This document shows, piece after piece, positions 1-12,200 of a stretch of 64,000 bases of DNA. The DNA is taken from NCBI RefSeq assembly GCF_030272615.1, contig NC_081409.1:471192573-471256572 (forward strand), written 5' to 3'. Each line of letters begins with the position of its first letter. The stretch's first letter is position 1. A program made the translations under genes and the position numbers. The notes beneath the pieces are model-generated. The model made no database searches. It saw only the letters and a program-made list of their open reading frames with translations, and was not told the DNA's origin. Origin of the DNA: Cryptomeria japonica. Lineage: Eukaryota > Streptophyta > Pinopsida > Cupressales > Cupressaceae.

Positions 1-485
1 AGGAATATGGCAGACCTAATGTGTGAACTATTAGGATAAGGGTTTATGTATGTTGCAGAGCTTAAACCGGTATTGAATCTAGCATAGGAGATGCTGATCT
101 AAAGTAGTACAAGACATTAGATTTGTATAATCCAATTTTTTAAGTCAGTGTGACTTCTTTTGTAACTGAGTAGTGAGCTCTAGGCACTTGGCCTTCCTGC
201 ATGTGCAGGCCCCTATTGTAAACAATAATATTCCCTTATTGGCCAGTAAGTGAATATTATGGGTCACAAATCCCACCGAGGTTTTTCCCACACCGGGTTT
301 CCTCATTAAAATATTGTGTTATGGTGTGCTTTTCATGTTGTGGTTGTTGTTCTTATTTGCTACATTATTTCTGGTTTACCAGTACATAGTTTTAATATGA
401 TTTTCATGTTATAAGTTAAGAAAATTATCCAATCGGTCAGATACTGATTCACCCCCCCCTCTCAGTATCTTTGGGAATCCTAACA
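1..485 (+). repeat. E1 5' LTR, partial
   Basis: Direct repeat of 5940-6424 with scattered substitutions. It ends in ...CCTAACA immediately before the primer binding site. The window begins just downstream of where the LTR TATA box would be, judging from the 3' copy. Confidence 0.9.
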
Positions 486-500
486 ATTGGTATCAGAGCT
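486..500 (+). promoter_or_regulatory. E1 primer binding site (initiator tRNA-Met type)
   Basis: ATTGGTATCAGAGCT directly follows the LTR end. TGGTATCAGAGC matches the 3' end complement of plant initiator tRNA-Met, the usual primer of Ty1/Copia elements. The same site follows the 5' LTR of E2, E3 and Copia B. Confidence 0.9.
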
Positions 501-1668
501 TGGTCCTCTATTTTCAAAAGCCTAATAGCTTGAGGAAGATCTTGACACCGGTAGAGATTGAAATTTTGAGAAAGCAATTGGAAACAACTCTTTCAGACTA
601 TGATGCAGAAAAGGTGAAGAATATCAAACTCAAAGATGATCTAAAGGCTTCTCAGGATATTATTCATGGACTTCAAGAAAATTTCACTATAGCAAGGAAT
701 AAAAGAAGAGAACTTTGTGAAAAGATACAGAATGGTGAAGATGAAAAGGAAACTCTTAATGATTTGGTAAACAAATTGAGACAAGAGAACAATACAATGA
801 AGAATGAGATGCAAGATATGACTATGAGATTTTGTAAAGAAATTGAAATACAAAGAAGAATGAAGATGATTTGGTTAGAAGACTAAATGATGCTGGAAAT
901 GAAAACACAAGACTTAGTCATGAAAATGATATGTTAAAGATAGATTTGATGCATACACAAAATGACAGAACTGAACTCATGAGACAAAAAGGAATCTTGG
1001 AGAATGAACTGACTATTGCAAATCAACACAAGGAGAAATTCAAGAAAAGTTCAGAAGAACTTGTTGACATGCTGAAGAATTAGAAACCTAATGGTGATAC
1101 AAATGGCCTTGGCTTTGAAGTTGGTGAAAGCTTCGGTACTGCAAACAAACATGATCATAGCAAAATGGTAAGACAACCTAATGCTTACAAATTTAATGGG
1201 AAATGCTTTAACTATAACAAGTATGGTCATAGAGAAAATCAGTGTAGATCTAGAAATTATCAAAACACTAATACACCCACCGGTCAATGTTCTAAATGCA
1301 ACAAAACTGGTCATAATTCAAAAAATTGTAGAATGATTGTAAGATGTTATGTCTGTGGAAGATTTGGACACCTATCTAATCAATGCAGAAAACATACTGG
1401 CATAGGATATGGAAAAGCTATTTAGAAAAACAATGTGACTTGTTATGCTTGTAACTAGATTGGACATATTGCAAAATTTTGTAGAAGTAAGGCATCACCG
1501 ACAAATAACAAAGGTCCTAGCCTGAAGGGTAAAGAAAAGGTTGAAAAGGTAAAGCAAGAATTCTCAAAATAATGGATAAGAAAGTCAAAACAGAATGTTG
1601 ATGGGAATACTTCTCCATCACCAGAATAGAGTAACACTCCACTGGTAGGAGACTCTTCATCTAACTAA
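500..1668 (+). pseudogene. E1 ORF1: coiled-coil, four-knuckle gag-like protein, broken
   Basis: Probable nucleocapsid/gag-like protein of E1. The first half is Lys/Glu-rich and predicted coiled coil (about 500-1080). The second half has four CCHC-type knuckles: CFNYNKYGHRENQC (about 1204), CSKCNKTGHNSKNC (1288), CYVCGRFGHLSNQC (1345) and CYACN*IGHIAKFC (1441). The second Cys of knuckle 1 is Tyr, as in E3; knuckle 4 has an in-frame stop. Frame changes near 865, and stops lie at 1081, 1423 and 1456. It begins just after the primer site, where gag normally sits; the true start is uncertain. No retrotransposon gag capsid motif is obvious, so gag rests on position and knuckles. A spacer of about 300 bp without coding signal follows. 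Confidence 0.75.
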
Positions 1669-1972
1669 AGGAAAATCCTTTGAGGGTTTGGCAACTAATT
1701 GAAAAACATGCTATTATACCCTCGATTGATCGTGAGAAGTTGAATTACTTCTTTATTGGTAGATAAGTTAAGTTTTGACTTAACCAGTAAGCATTAAATG
1801 CGGCAGTTGGAGAAAATAACATTATAAAGCAAGTGTTTTGGCTCCTTTTTTATTCACCGAGCATTCAAATCTTTGAGAGCACAAAAATTCCCAAGCAAAG
1901 GCATCCTTAGCGAAAAAGAGAAGTAGTTCATCCAAGCACTCATCCCTAAGGAAGATTGAGGTATTTATAAAC

Positions 1973-4900
1973 ATGGCATCCTCCTTTGTTCCTGATTTTA
2001 TAGAAAACCCTACTATAATTGAGGTTATCAAGTGCCCTAGACCCATATTCAAGCTTGTTCCCAAAATAGCTAAGAAAGATGATAACATAGGTGCATTCTC
2101 TCAAATTCCTAAAGGAGTAGTATATGCTGAAGATCCTAGAATATACATACACTATCATATAGAGGAATTAGGAGATGATGAAATCAAGAAAATGTATAGA
2201 ATTGAGATTTGTGATGAAAATGGCAATATCAAACTGGAACACAAGGTAGTAGAAACCCTAGGTTTTGTGGATATTCTTAGCATTCCTGATTTTCCTGAAG
2301 ATATGATAAGAATAGTCTTAAGAAGAGTCCATGGTGAATTCTTTTGGTTGGATTCAATTCATAAGATCACCAAAGAAGCAGTTAAAGCAGTAACAAGGTA
2401 ACCTTCCACCGGTAGCAGATCTGACATAACTAAAAGAGTCTCAAATGACATAGTGATGGATCTAATTGACGCAACATTTGACAAAAGGTCTCTAAGGGTA
2501 AATGATGTAAAGGACATAAATGTCATATTTATCAGTATGATTTTAGGCTACAAAGCTATGCATGCAAATAGGTTTAACTCAGTATCTAGCCTATGTATTA
2601 AAAGTGCATATGACATGGTTAATGATAGTGCTAGAATAGATGTGTGTGAATGGATCAAAGATGAATTGATAGACAATTTGAAAAAGATCAAAGGAGATAA
2701 GAAAGGAACCTTTAGATTTGGAAATTCGCTTGTATGTTTAATGTTGTACATTACTAAGAAAGTACTCGGTATTTGTAGAAAAGATTTTGGCTTTGATATA
2801 CCAGTAGGAAAGCAACTATTGGATCTATTAAACAACATGGGAGAAAATAGAGAGAAAAACATAAATGAACATTTTCAAGCACTGAAGGGTCAAATGAAGA
2901 CAAGAATAAGACTGTCACAGTAAATTGTAGATAAATATCAGAAAGAAATGTGCTTTGTAACTAAAAAGGATGAAATCTGGATGGAGGCAGTTGTCCCTAG
3001 GACTATCTGGGTAACTGAAATGGGATATAAAATAGATGATAACATTATTGAAACTTATGCAAAAGCCCTCCTTGAAGCACCAAAAGAACCCTCTGAGAAA
3101 GTCTTTGGCAATGCTGAAACAATAGAAAGTGGTATTCAGTCTAGGAAAAGAGTTAAGAAAGTTGAACAAACAGTAAGGAAAGGCACTAGACAAGCAAAAA
3201 CACTTAAGGAAGATGTATTGAAGCAAACTGGTATCAAAGAAAGTGAGTTGGAAGGACTTCAACCAGAAACTCATCTTTCACTGGTTGCAACTTCCTCTGA
3301 GAGTGATATACTAGCAGTATTCAAAAGGGTAGAAAGGAAAAGAAAACCCTCACCGGTACCCTCACCCACTCCTAGAAAAGCAAGACAAAAGCAACAGGTA
3401 GTGAGGCCTCAAGTTAAGAAGTTAACTCCTAAGAATAAGAAGAAGGTAAAACAAGATTTTTCTCCACTCGATAAACTCCTTAGTGAAATAACAGAAGATG
3501 GAAAGTTGAAAAACATTAGCAAATTGTACAACACACTTTCCGCTGATGATAAAGAAAGCATAGAAAATAATGTAATTTTACACTTGAATATATACAAGAA
3601 ATTTTTGATGGAAATTATTGATGAAATACCCAATAATTTGTATAGAAGACTAGAAGCTAGTAGGGTAGCCATTGTTGAGCTGGGCAAGAAGATAAAAATT
3701 GAAAAATTACTTGTAGTGCATCTAGTAAACTCACCTGATGAGATAGACAAATTAATTAGTGAGGCCAACTGGATAATATTTTCAATTGCTCACTGACATG
3801 TAAAATTGATGGCAGGGAGAGTGAATGAGATAACAGAAGAAACTGTAGACCAATGGGACATATTCTATGTTGAAAAAGAGAAACAAGAAGAGCTACTAAG
3901 ACCTAAGACCATTAGGGTATACCAAAAGGACAAGGATAAGGGGAAAGGTAAGGTAGGTGGACCTCCAAGCCTAAAGATAACTGATAACTTACCCCCACCT
4001 CCTTCGGATACTCCACCAGTAGAAACTACAGACAATCAACCTGCTACAGTGAGTATGGAGACTCCTCAAGAGGATACACATCCTGAGTCTGAAATTTTTT
4101 ACACTATGAATATAGACACACAAGAAGTAAATGTTGTGGTTAACAGAGAAAACACTCAGGATAAAAGGAAAGATGTGGCTACTGAGCCACTGGCTGTAGA
4201 TGTTGAGGTTGAGGTCAATGATACTATAAACAGAGAAACCGGTAGAAGACACCATTGGTAAAACATTAGAAGAACCGGTAGATAAAACTGAAAAACAATC
4301 AGGAGAACCAGCAATGGATAGTGCAGAGGTACAAACTGAGAAACCGAAAGTGCATACAGAGACTACATTTGAGAAAGAAATAGTTGAGAGCTCAAAGAAA
4401 CCTTCTAAGACACAGATGGAGAAATTGAAACAAAAATAGGTTGAGACATAGGTTCAGACCAAGACAGTGCCACCAACTAAAAATAAAAAGCCTAAACCTT
4501 TGCTAATAGAAATGCAAACACAAACTGACCTACTAGAGGTTGAAACAAGAAAGGTTATCACTACAACCAACAACATGGATATTGTGAAAATAGTTGGACA
4601 GACATTTAGTACTTCAATAGCAGAATTCCGACCTACAATTGTGACAAAGGTCTTACTGGACTCAATAAAGACAATCACAGAGTGTAATGCACAATCCTAT
4701 AAGGCTATCGATGACAAAATTCCTATTCTCAAATTGGTAGGACCCAAGTGTATTGTGGATAATAAAGATTCTTTAGATCAACTAGACACATTGTCTAAAT
4801 TCATCACGGACAACATTTTGACAGTTGATCAAATAAATGAAGACACATTCAAAGAGAGGATGAATAAGGAGAAAGAGAAATTCTTTGAGGAAATAGTGAA

Positions 4901-5324
4901 GAAGAATAAGGAACAAATAGAAACCTTATTACTGGCACTAGGAGAAATAATTTTGAATTTCAAGAAACTATACAGGGATACTTGCAAAACCAACATCTTG
5001 ACACAAGACATAGATTCAGAGACCAACAAAACACAAACTAAGATTAACAATATTGCTGACAATCTAATAGGTACATCAGATTCATTTTTGGGAATAGAAA
5101 ATAAAATTTTAGATCTTGAAGAGAAAATTGAGAAGTTAGAAAAGGATAAAGAGAGAATAAAGGATAAGGCAAAGAGCTTAAAATGTAAACTTGGTCCTAA
5201 ACTAGATTACCTCATTTCTTTGAGAAAAGAAATTTCTGAGGCTCTGGTTCCCGGACTTAATACACCAGAAGAGAAAATGCACATACTCACCGGTACAATT
5301 CAGAGAACACAAGAGGCATTATAG
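1973..5324 (+). pseudogene. E1 ORF2: large conserved protein of unknown function, broken
   Basis: About 1100 codons starting MASSFVPDFIENPTIIEV. One frame is kept from 1973 to about 4241, interrupted by stops at 2399, 2921 and 3794; a frameshift near 4241 moves the rest to another frame, ending 5324. The N-terminal 320 residues align by eye with E2 and E3, including RRVHGEF, ITKEAVKAVTR, the SLRVNDVKD region and GTFRFGN. The middle is basic and Pro/Lys/Thr-rich. The C-terminus is a coiled coil (ENKILDLEEKIEKLEKDKER near 5096-5160). There is no transmembrane segment, DTG protease, YVDD or DDE motif. Function unknown: an env-like or extra structural protein is conceivable but unsupported. Confidence 0.75.
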
Positions 5325-5458
5325 GATAGAAAAAGATTCAATGGCAGTTTAAATTTGGTTTTAGTAGATATTTTCCAGATTGTAACCCACCGGTTACAAA
5401 AATCTAGGTAGGAACCACACTCCACTAACATCAAATGACAACCTTTGTCATTGATGTC

Positions 5459-5637
5459 AAAGGGGGAGTAGTGCGAAGAGAAAAATGATCAGAACGGGAC
5501 ATCATCAGCTTAGGGGGAGCATACATTTTTGGGCACACTGTTTTGGTAAGACAATTTTGGCAGATTCTTTTTGGACATCATTTTGGACACTTTTTTATTT
5601 TTCTCATGAGTGTTGCCATTAATGCCAAAGGGGGAGA
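5459..5637 (+). promoter_or_regulatory. E1 polypurine tract module (three PPT-like tracts)
   Basis: Three similar purine tracts precede the 3' LTR: TCAAAGGGGGAG at 5457-5468, TTAGGGGGAG near 5510-5519 and CCAAAGGGGGAGA at 5625-5637. The last adjoins the LTR and is the likely plus-strand primer. The same three-tract arrangement occurs in E2, E3 and Copia A, and a longer version in Copia B. Confidence 0.8.
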
Positions 5638-5638
5638 T

Positions 5639-6424
5639 TTTTGGCAAATGCACACTCCAATGATAAATTGTAGGTGATTGAAGGTATTGTCATTGATGGC
5701 AACCTTACAATCATGTGATACTGGCAAGATGACACAGGCACCGACACCGACAAACTCTACACTGGCATACAGATCACCGACACCAAAAAGAAGATTACTG
5801 GCACCATGGCTGACAGGAATTTTGTATAAATATATTTTGTAATTAAATGTAAAATCTTTTGTAAGCCAACATGGTGGATTGTAATACAACTCATATATGT
5901 ATGAGATCATTGTAGATCATTTAGGAAGTGAAGTATAAAAGGAATATGGCAGACCTAATGTGCGAACTATTAGGATAAGGGTTTATGTATATTGCAGAGC
6001 TTAAACTAGTACTGAATCTAGCATAGCAGATGCTGATCTAAAGCAGTACAAGACATTGGATTTGTATAATCCAATTTTGTAAGTCAGTGTGACTTCTTTT
6101 GTATCTAAGCAGTGAGCTCTAGGCACTTGGCCTTCCTGCATGTGTAGGACCCTATTGTAAATAGTAATATTCCCTTATTGGCCAGTAAGAAAATATTGTG
6201 GCTCACAAATCCCACTGAGGTTTTTCCCACACCGGGTTTCTTCATTAAAATATTGTGTTATGGTGTGCTTTTCATGTTGTGGTTGTTGTTCTTATTTGTT
6301 GCATTATTTCTGGTTTACCGGTACACAATTTTAATATGCTTTTCATGTTATAAGTTAAGAAAATTATCCAACCAATCAGATACCGATTCAGCCCCCCCTC
6401 TCAGTATCTTTGAGAATCCTAACA
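5639..6424 (+). repeat. E1 3' LTR
   Basis: Begins TTTTGGCA (TGTTGGCA in E3, so the terminal TG has mutated) after the PPT and ends CTAACA. Its last 485 bp match 1-485. It contains a TATA-like box and, near the end, the C-rich segment followed by CTCAGTATCTTTG shared with the 5' copy. Confidence 0.88.
5934..5941 (+). promoter_or_regulatory. E1 LTR TATA box candidate
   Basis: TATAAAAG in the middle of the 3' LTR, in a position compatible with a U3/R promoter. No transcription data are available. Confidence 0.45.
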
Positions 6425-6635
6425 TATCTTTCCTTGAGCTTATTGAACCTTTGATCATTTGTTACCAATGTTGTTTCCTTGTGTTTGTAAGTCATCACTT
6501 TTTCTTACTAAAAACCACCACTCTACCTATACGACTTCATCGGTTAGTGTCTTCACCGGTAAGTGTTGGACATCAATGACAAATCTTAGCACATATACCG
6601 GTTCTCTGGATTGACTGGTTTGGTCAATGCCAACA
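6425..6635 (-). repeat. Truncated LTR start of a minus-strand Copia-type element
   Basis: Read on the minus strand from 6635, the sequence starts TGTTGGCATTGACC and contains TTTGTCATTGATGTCCAAC, closely matching the start of the Copia B LTR. It has two ACCGGT motifs (6555, 6597). It stops at E1 on the left. On the right, recognisable Copia A gag coding resumes at once at 6636. This looks like a minus-strand element inserted in Copia A gag and later cut by E1; the remainder lies outside the window. Confidence 0.5.
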
Positions 6636-7680
6636 ATCCAACACATATGTGTTGGTGGAACTCTTGAGTAAGATGAGATTGTTGCTAAGGTGTTGAGATC
6701 CTTGCCTTCTTCTTATAAAGATAAAGTTATTGCTATTGATGAGATTCAGAGTGTGACTACACAGACAAGAGATATGTTGGTTGGTAAGTTAGCTACATTT
6801 GAGTTGAGGGAGTTTGGAGAATCACATGGTGAATATAAGACTGCATTTAAAACCTTTGTATCCGAGAAGCAGCTATATGATCTAGGAGAGAGTTCGCCTA
6901 GAGTTTAAAGATATGAAATAGAAATGAGAGATATGGAAGAGCAAGAGAAATAATTGGATGAGCTTGAAGCACTTATTGCTCACAGATTGCCTAAGGGAGC
7001 TGCTAAGTATGATGGAAAGTTACCTTTGAAATGTTTCTCTTATAATAAGATAGGACATTTTTCTTCTAGGTGTCCTGAAAGAATGTATATCTAGATATGA
7101 TAAGAATGAAAGATATGATATATTTGATAAGCGTGATAGATGTGAGAAGCACGATAAATATGAAAATCCCTACAAGCCTGAATGGAAGTACAAAAATAAA
7201 AAGAGATGCTATTATGATGTTGATGAAGGTGTGACAGATAAGGAATCAGACAATTTGAATTCAAGAGATGAATTTGTATTTTTTGTTATCAACGAGGATG
7301 ATCCGGTACCAGTGAATCTTACAAGATGCATTGTTGAGGAGAAATCTTTGGATGCTAAGATTGAAGAGAAAGATGAATGGGTAATTGACAATGGTTGTTC
7401 ACATCATATGACAGGTAATAAAAGTAAATTTGTGAATATGGAAAGGTATGATGGTGGTATAGTGAAACTTGGAGATAATAAATCTTGTGTGATTCATGGT
7501 AGAGGTTCTATATCTTTTAATGGTAAGAATAATACTGATGATTTCTTATATGTTGAAGGTTTAAAGCATAATCTTTTGAGTGTTGGATAAATGGTTGACA
7601 AGGGATATGATTTGAAATTCAAGAATGCTAAATGCAAGATTCTGAATGCTCTGGTAGAGATAGTTAATCTGGATATTGCT
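6636..7680 (+). pseudogene. Copia A gag-protease remnant
   Basis: Gag C-terminal half (DEIVAKVLRSLPSSYKDKV, parallel to Copia B gag) with a stop at 6670. Then a knuckle at about 7031, CFSYNKIGHFSSRC, whose second Cys is Tyr. Then an aspartic protease motif at about 7384, VIDNGCSHHMTG, where the usual D-S/T-G is D-N-G, so a catalytic-loop residue is changed. The region just after the protease (VEGLKHNLLSVG) is intact up to a stop at 7588. Coding homology then breaks off near 7680. Confidence 0.85.
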
Positions 7681-9376
7681 ACCGTCGGTGAAGAAATTCA
7701 AGAGCTTGAGAATTAGAATAATCAGAAGACTCCGAGGTATGTGAAATTGAATCATTCTAAGAATCAAATTATTGGCAATAAGAACAAAGGTGTGATAACT
7801 AGATGAATACTTGTTGCTAATGAGATATGCCTAATTTCTAAGATTGAACCTAAAGATGTTGGTGAAACATGTAAGGATGAGAATTGGATGAAAGCTATGG
7901 AGGAAGAGTTGAATCAAATTGAGAAGAACAACACATGGGAGCTTGTTCTGAGACCTAAAGGCAAGAATGTGATTGTTACTAAATTGGTGTTTCAAAATAA
8001 ACTAAATGAAGCCAGTGAAGTGGTGAGAAATAAATCAAGATTGGTATGTAAGGGATGCTCCCAGATGGAAGGTATTGATTATGAGGAAACTTTTACTCTT
8101 GTAGCTAGAATTGAAGTTGTTAGATTGTTGCTTGCATATGTTTCTTACAAGAATTTTTAGATATATCAGATGGATGTCAAGTCAGCCTTTTTGAATGGTG
8201 ATCTTGAGGAGGAAGTCTACATTGAGCAACCAGAAGGATTTTCATTATCAGATGAAGGAGACATGGTATGCAGATTGAAGAAAGCACTTTATGAACTCAA
8301 GTAAGCCCCTAGAGCCTGGTATTCTAGATTAGATAAGTATTTGATGAAGTTGGGATTTTGTAAAGGTACTACTGACAATAACTTATGCTTTAAGGTTGAG
8401 AATGATAACATTTTGATTTTTGTAGTGTTTGTGGATGATATTATTTTTGGAGGAGATGATGATTTCAGTATGAAGTTTGCTAATGATATGCAAAAGGAAT
8501 TTGAGATGTCTATGATAGGTGAGATAAAATTCTTCTTAGGATTGCATATTACTTAGACAGGTAAAGGTATTTTCATTTCTCAATATAAGTATGTGAAGGA
8601 ACTGTTGAAGAAATTTGGGTTAGCTGATTCTAAACCTGTTGGAACTCCTATGGTAACTGGATGCAAGTTGTCTAAGAAAGATGGATCTCAAAAGCTTAAT
8701 CAGACCTTATACAGATCTATGGTTGGTGGACTGTTGTACCCGACTCGGACTAGACTAGATATCATCCATGCTATATGTCTTTGTGCTAGATTTCAATATG
8801 ATCCTAAGGAGACTCGTGTTATTGTTGTGATGAGGATTTTCAGATATTTGAAGGGAACTGTTGACTATGGGTTGTGGTATCCAAAGAATGATTATTTCAT
8901 GCTATGTGCCTATACTGATGCTAATTGGGCAGGTGATGTAGATGACCAGAAGAGCACTACTGATGGAGCTTTTTTTGGGGAAGAAATTGGTTTCATGGGC
9001 AAGTAAGAAACAAGATACTACATCTCTATCTACTGCTGAAGTTGAATACATCGCTCCTACTAGCAACTGTACTTAGGTAGTTTGGATGAAGTAGATGCTA
9101 AAAGAAATTAGATTTGTGTATGATGAGCCTATTGTTATTTATTGTGACAATTCAAGTGCTATTAATATTTCCAAGAATCTGGTACTGCACTCTAAAACAA
9201 TGCATATATCAATTAAGTATCATTTCTTGAGGGAGAAAGTTAGTGATGAGGAAATTAACTGGAGTATGTATCTACAAAGGATCACATTGCAGATATTTTC
9301 ACTAAGCCTTTTTCTACATATACATTTGTGTATTTCAGACAAGATAGGGGTATCTTCCCCTCTTGATGAGAACTAG
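7681..9376 (+). pseudogene. Copia A reverse transcriptase and RNase H remnant
   Basis: RVT_2-type RT: WMKAMEEELNQIEKNNTWEL (about 7890), [19 protein letters not shown] (8162), FVDDIIFGGDDD (the active-site YVDD box as FVDD, 8428) and FFLGLHIT. RNase H: YTDANWAGDVDDQKST (8911), STAEVEYIA (9030) and IYCDNSSAINISKN (9135). Stops interrupt at several points (8158, 8302, 8554, 9073). The upstream part (7681-7870) corresponds to the linker normally found between integrase and RT, so the integrase core is missing. Not functional. Confidence 0.88.
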
Positions 9377-9533
9377 GTGCATTGAGATGCATCAATCCGT
9401 TGGACTTCACAGTCTTATCACTCTTATCCGAGTTGATGAGTTAGTGCTGCTACTCAGTAGGGGTAGTCAGTATGTGGTCCTGAGTTAGAGTTTATCTATT
9501 TTGGGGAGAGAAGCTTTGTCATTTTATATCCTT

Positions 9534-9702
9534 GGCATTGTTGTCAAATAGGGAGAGATGGATATGAAAAAATGCCTTATCTTTGGTGCTATGTGTGCAT
9601 GATCTTAGGGGGAGTTTGTTGGAGTTTTGTAGTGTTGATGTATTCCTTTGCATTGATTTTTTTTCACATTCATTTGTTGACATCAATGCCAAAGGGGGAG
9701 AC
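9534..9702 (+). promoter_or_regulatory. Copia A polypurine tract module
   Basis: Three tracts: GTCAAATAGGGAGAG near 9543-9557, TTAGGGGGAG near 9605-9614, and CCAAAGGGGGAGAC at 9689-9702 abutting the 3' LTR. The first is preceded by GGCATTGTTG, as in E2. 9377-9533 is untranslated sequence with no other signal. Confidence 0.75.
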
Positions 9703-11057
9703 TATTTGGTATAGCTACTGCTAGTATATGTTGTTGTCATTGATATCAACATATTCCCGTGTTTTGGTGTTGTAGAGAAATGTTTTGGTGATATAGTAAT
9801 TAGAGTGAGTTGATCTGGTTGGTTTATCTATTTTCTATGTTGAATCAACTAGATATGCTTCATTCTTTTTTGATTCCATGATGCTATGTGATTATTTTAT
9901 CGAGTTGAGGATTCCAGTATGGAGATTGGTTTTCAATGTTCAATATTGTAGTGTTCCAGTGTTTGATCTGTTGTGCTCCGGTATGATCATATCTTGTTGT
10001 TGCAGATTTGGGAGTGTTTGGTATGTTTGTGTGTATCTTCATTTCAGATTTTTCATGTTTTGATGCTTCACAAGCTATCTTTCTTGTCTGAGTTATTGTT
10101 GTTAAGTGTTCTTGAGTGTTAGCATGTTGATCGAGGAAGATTTGAATAAGTGGTGCTGGTGTAGCTATTGCAGATGATTCTAATGTGCTTGTTGGTGTTT
10201 CATAATAATTTCCTATTTATTTTGATGGCCCATATTGATCATTGTGCATGATCTTGATGATCTTATGGGCCCAGTGATATTATTCATGTTATGCGGTATT
10301 TTTGGTGGTGTAACATGTTGCAATTGATCTTGGCGATATTTTTGATGGCAGTGCACATTTGAGGAGTTGATTTAGGTCCATGCTATGTTATTTAGACATT
10401 GTATTGGTATAGTGGTTGATTTATGTATCACGCGATGTAGTTTTGTAATTAGGTGTTAAGGGTTTGGCCAACCTTGTAGTCAAGGTTGATGATTTGTATA
10501 AATGGGTGTAATATTTATGTAATTGGTGGTTCAATGAGGTGTTGTTGTTGAGTCTACATTATTAGAGAGTGGTGTATGTGCGATCGAGTGAATTCATATT
10601 TTGGTGTGGTGTGTTGAGTAGGGATTGGTGAAGGGAAGACATATGAGCTTAACTGAAACTATCATCAGGCATTAGCAGATGCTATTTTTGCAGTTCATCT
10701 TTGCCGAATTGTAGTCCAAATATCTTTGTAAGGTAGTGAACCTTCCCTGAGGGTTGTAGCCTTCTGGGTCATTGTAATTTGAGCAATGAGATCTAGGAAG
10801 TGTGCCTGAATGCATGTGCATTCCCCATTGTAATATTTACACATAATATTGCAAAGTATCATCTCATTTTGGGTAGGTTCCCACCATGGTTTTTCTCTTA
10901 ACTAGGTTTTCCACATCAAAAATATTGGTTGTATGTGTGTTGTTGTTATCTTTCTTTATGCTACAATTGATCATATCTGAGATTGTGCTTAAATTGTTTA
11001 ATTCAATGAAAACCGATTCACCCCCCTCTAATTTTTCCTTTCTTCTTGTTGCTAACA
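9703..11057 (+). repeat. Copia A 3' LTR
   Basis: Begins TATTTGGTATAG right after the PPT and ends ...GATTCACCCCCCTCTAA...GCTAACA. The overall form resembles the LTRs of E1-E3 and Copia B: an inverted-repeat arm near the start and a C-rich segment near the end. No second copy is in the window, so the right end is approximate. Confidence 0.65.
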
Positions 11058-11199
11058 AGTGTCCCTACCATTAACCTTTTCAACAAAGACATTGAAATCT
11101 ATTCGTTGTGATTCCTACTAGTCAATGCAGTATAAAAACTTAATCATCATCATATTCAAATACCTACTAATTATATATATATATTATCAGGAATAGATG

Positions 11200-12200
11200 G
11201 TCTAATTATATATATTATCAGGAATAGATGGTCTAGCTTTGATCTCAATTTTAGAGATACCAATTAAAGTGAGGTCATTTTACTTTAAAGAAACGTTAGG
11301 AAGAAAGTCTGCAATCATGTTTTTGGATCTATCCACCCAATCAATTGAAAAAGAATCAAACATTTCAATTGAATCACATACTGCATTCTAGTATTGCTTG
11401 AGCCTTTTGTTTTTTGAAGAGTAATTGGACCTCACTTGTGAGACAATCAACTTCAAGTCTCCAAGAACACTAAGAAGATTAATACCATGCTTGAGAGATA
11501 GGTTCAATCCTTACTAAAGGGCTTCATATTTAGCTACATTATTTGTGCATTCAAATGAGAAGAAAAAGGAACATTTGAAAGTTTTTCCATTGGGTGAAAT
11601 GAACACCACCCCTATTCCATTCTCTTCCTTGCTACAAGATCCATAAAATTACATCTTCCAAACATCAATTTCATGTTGGTGTGCATGTGTGCTGATTGGA
11701 TCACTCTTCTACAATTTTGGTTGTGTAACTTGTACTCTAAATTTTCCAATCTCAGTATCACAGAAACATATCATCTGGTTTGGATCAATGTGTTCAACTA
11801 TATACGGTGATCTAGGTTTTATTTCAATATTAACTTCTTTTCCATTTACTGGTATTGCAGCGTATGACAAATCTAATTGTACACTTTCTCAAACTTGTCT
11901 AGTCCATTTCCTTAAAAGTAACATATTGTAGTTTGGAGCAACATCTATAACTCTGATATTCATCTTATATGAGGCCTCAAGATAAGAAGAAACTTTAATT
12001 TCCACATCCTTCATGATTCCTATCACAAGAACAAACTTGTTATCCATGGCATAGAATTTTACATATGGGTTATCTACTCACATGCCAAGCTCCCTCATAG
12101 CTCCTAATGGCATTGCATTGATGGCTACCCCTGAATCAACCATATAATTTTTTACCAACTTACTATTGATCAATAAGGTCTACAAGAAGGGACCTATTTG
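11200..12200 (-). pseudogene. G2 protease joined to archaeal-type RNase H, broken
   Basis: Reading minus from about 12160: MVDSGVAINAMPLGAMRELG (aspartic protease with D-S-G), then a protease C-terminal region. After a linker of about 100 residues comes FYGSCSKEENGIGVV (about 11640), then ECTNNVAKYEALL (about 11550). This is the archaeal-type RNase H found as a second RNase H in Tat-type Gypsy elements; the first catalytic Asp is Tyr here. Stops occur throughout. RT should lie between the two domains and is missing. The order is seen directly; that it arose by deletion is inference. Confidence 0.65.

Larger units (their letters stand above)
1..6424 (+). mobile_element. E1: pol-less LTR retrotransposon, 5' end outside window
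   Basis: Bases 1-485 recur as 5940-6424, so the two are the 5' and 3' LTRs of one element; the first part of the 5' LTR lies left of the window. Between them are a tRNA-Met-type primer site, a gag-like ORF with four zinc knuckles, a long second ORF and a polypurine tract. I find no protease, RT, RNase H or integrase motif in any frame of the 5.1-kb interior. Element E2 and element E3 have the same plan. E1 probably inserted into the LTR fragment at 6425-6635. No TSD can be checked because the left end is missing. Non-autonomous; presumably moved by enzymes of a Copia element (inference). Confidence 0.85.
6636..11057 (+). mobile_element. Copia A: degenerate Ty1/Copia element, 5' part and integrase missing
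   Basis: Gag (C-terminal half), degenerate knuckle, protease, RT and RNase H in Copia order, then a PPT module and a 3' LTR. The 5' LTR and gag N-terminus are not in the window, presumably displaced leftward by the insertion at 6635. The integrase core is deleted near 7680. It appears to be inserted in Gypsy remnant G2, which starts right after its 3' LTR. Confidence 0.85.
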
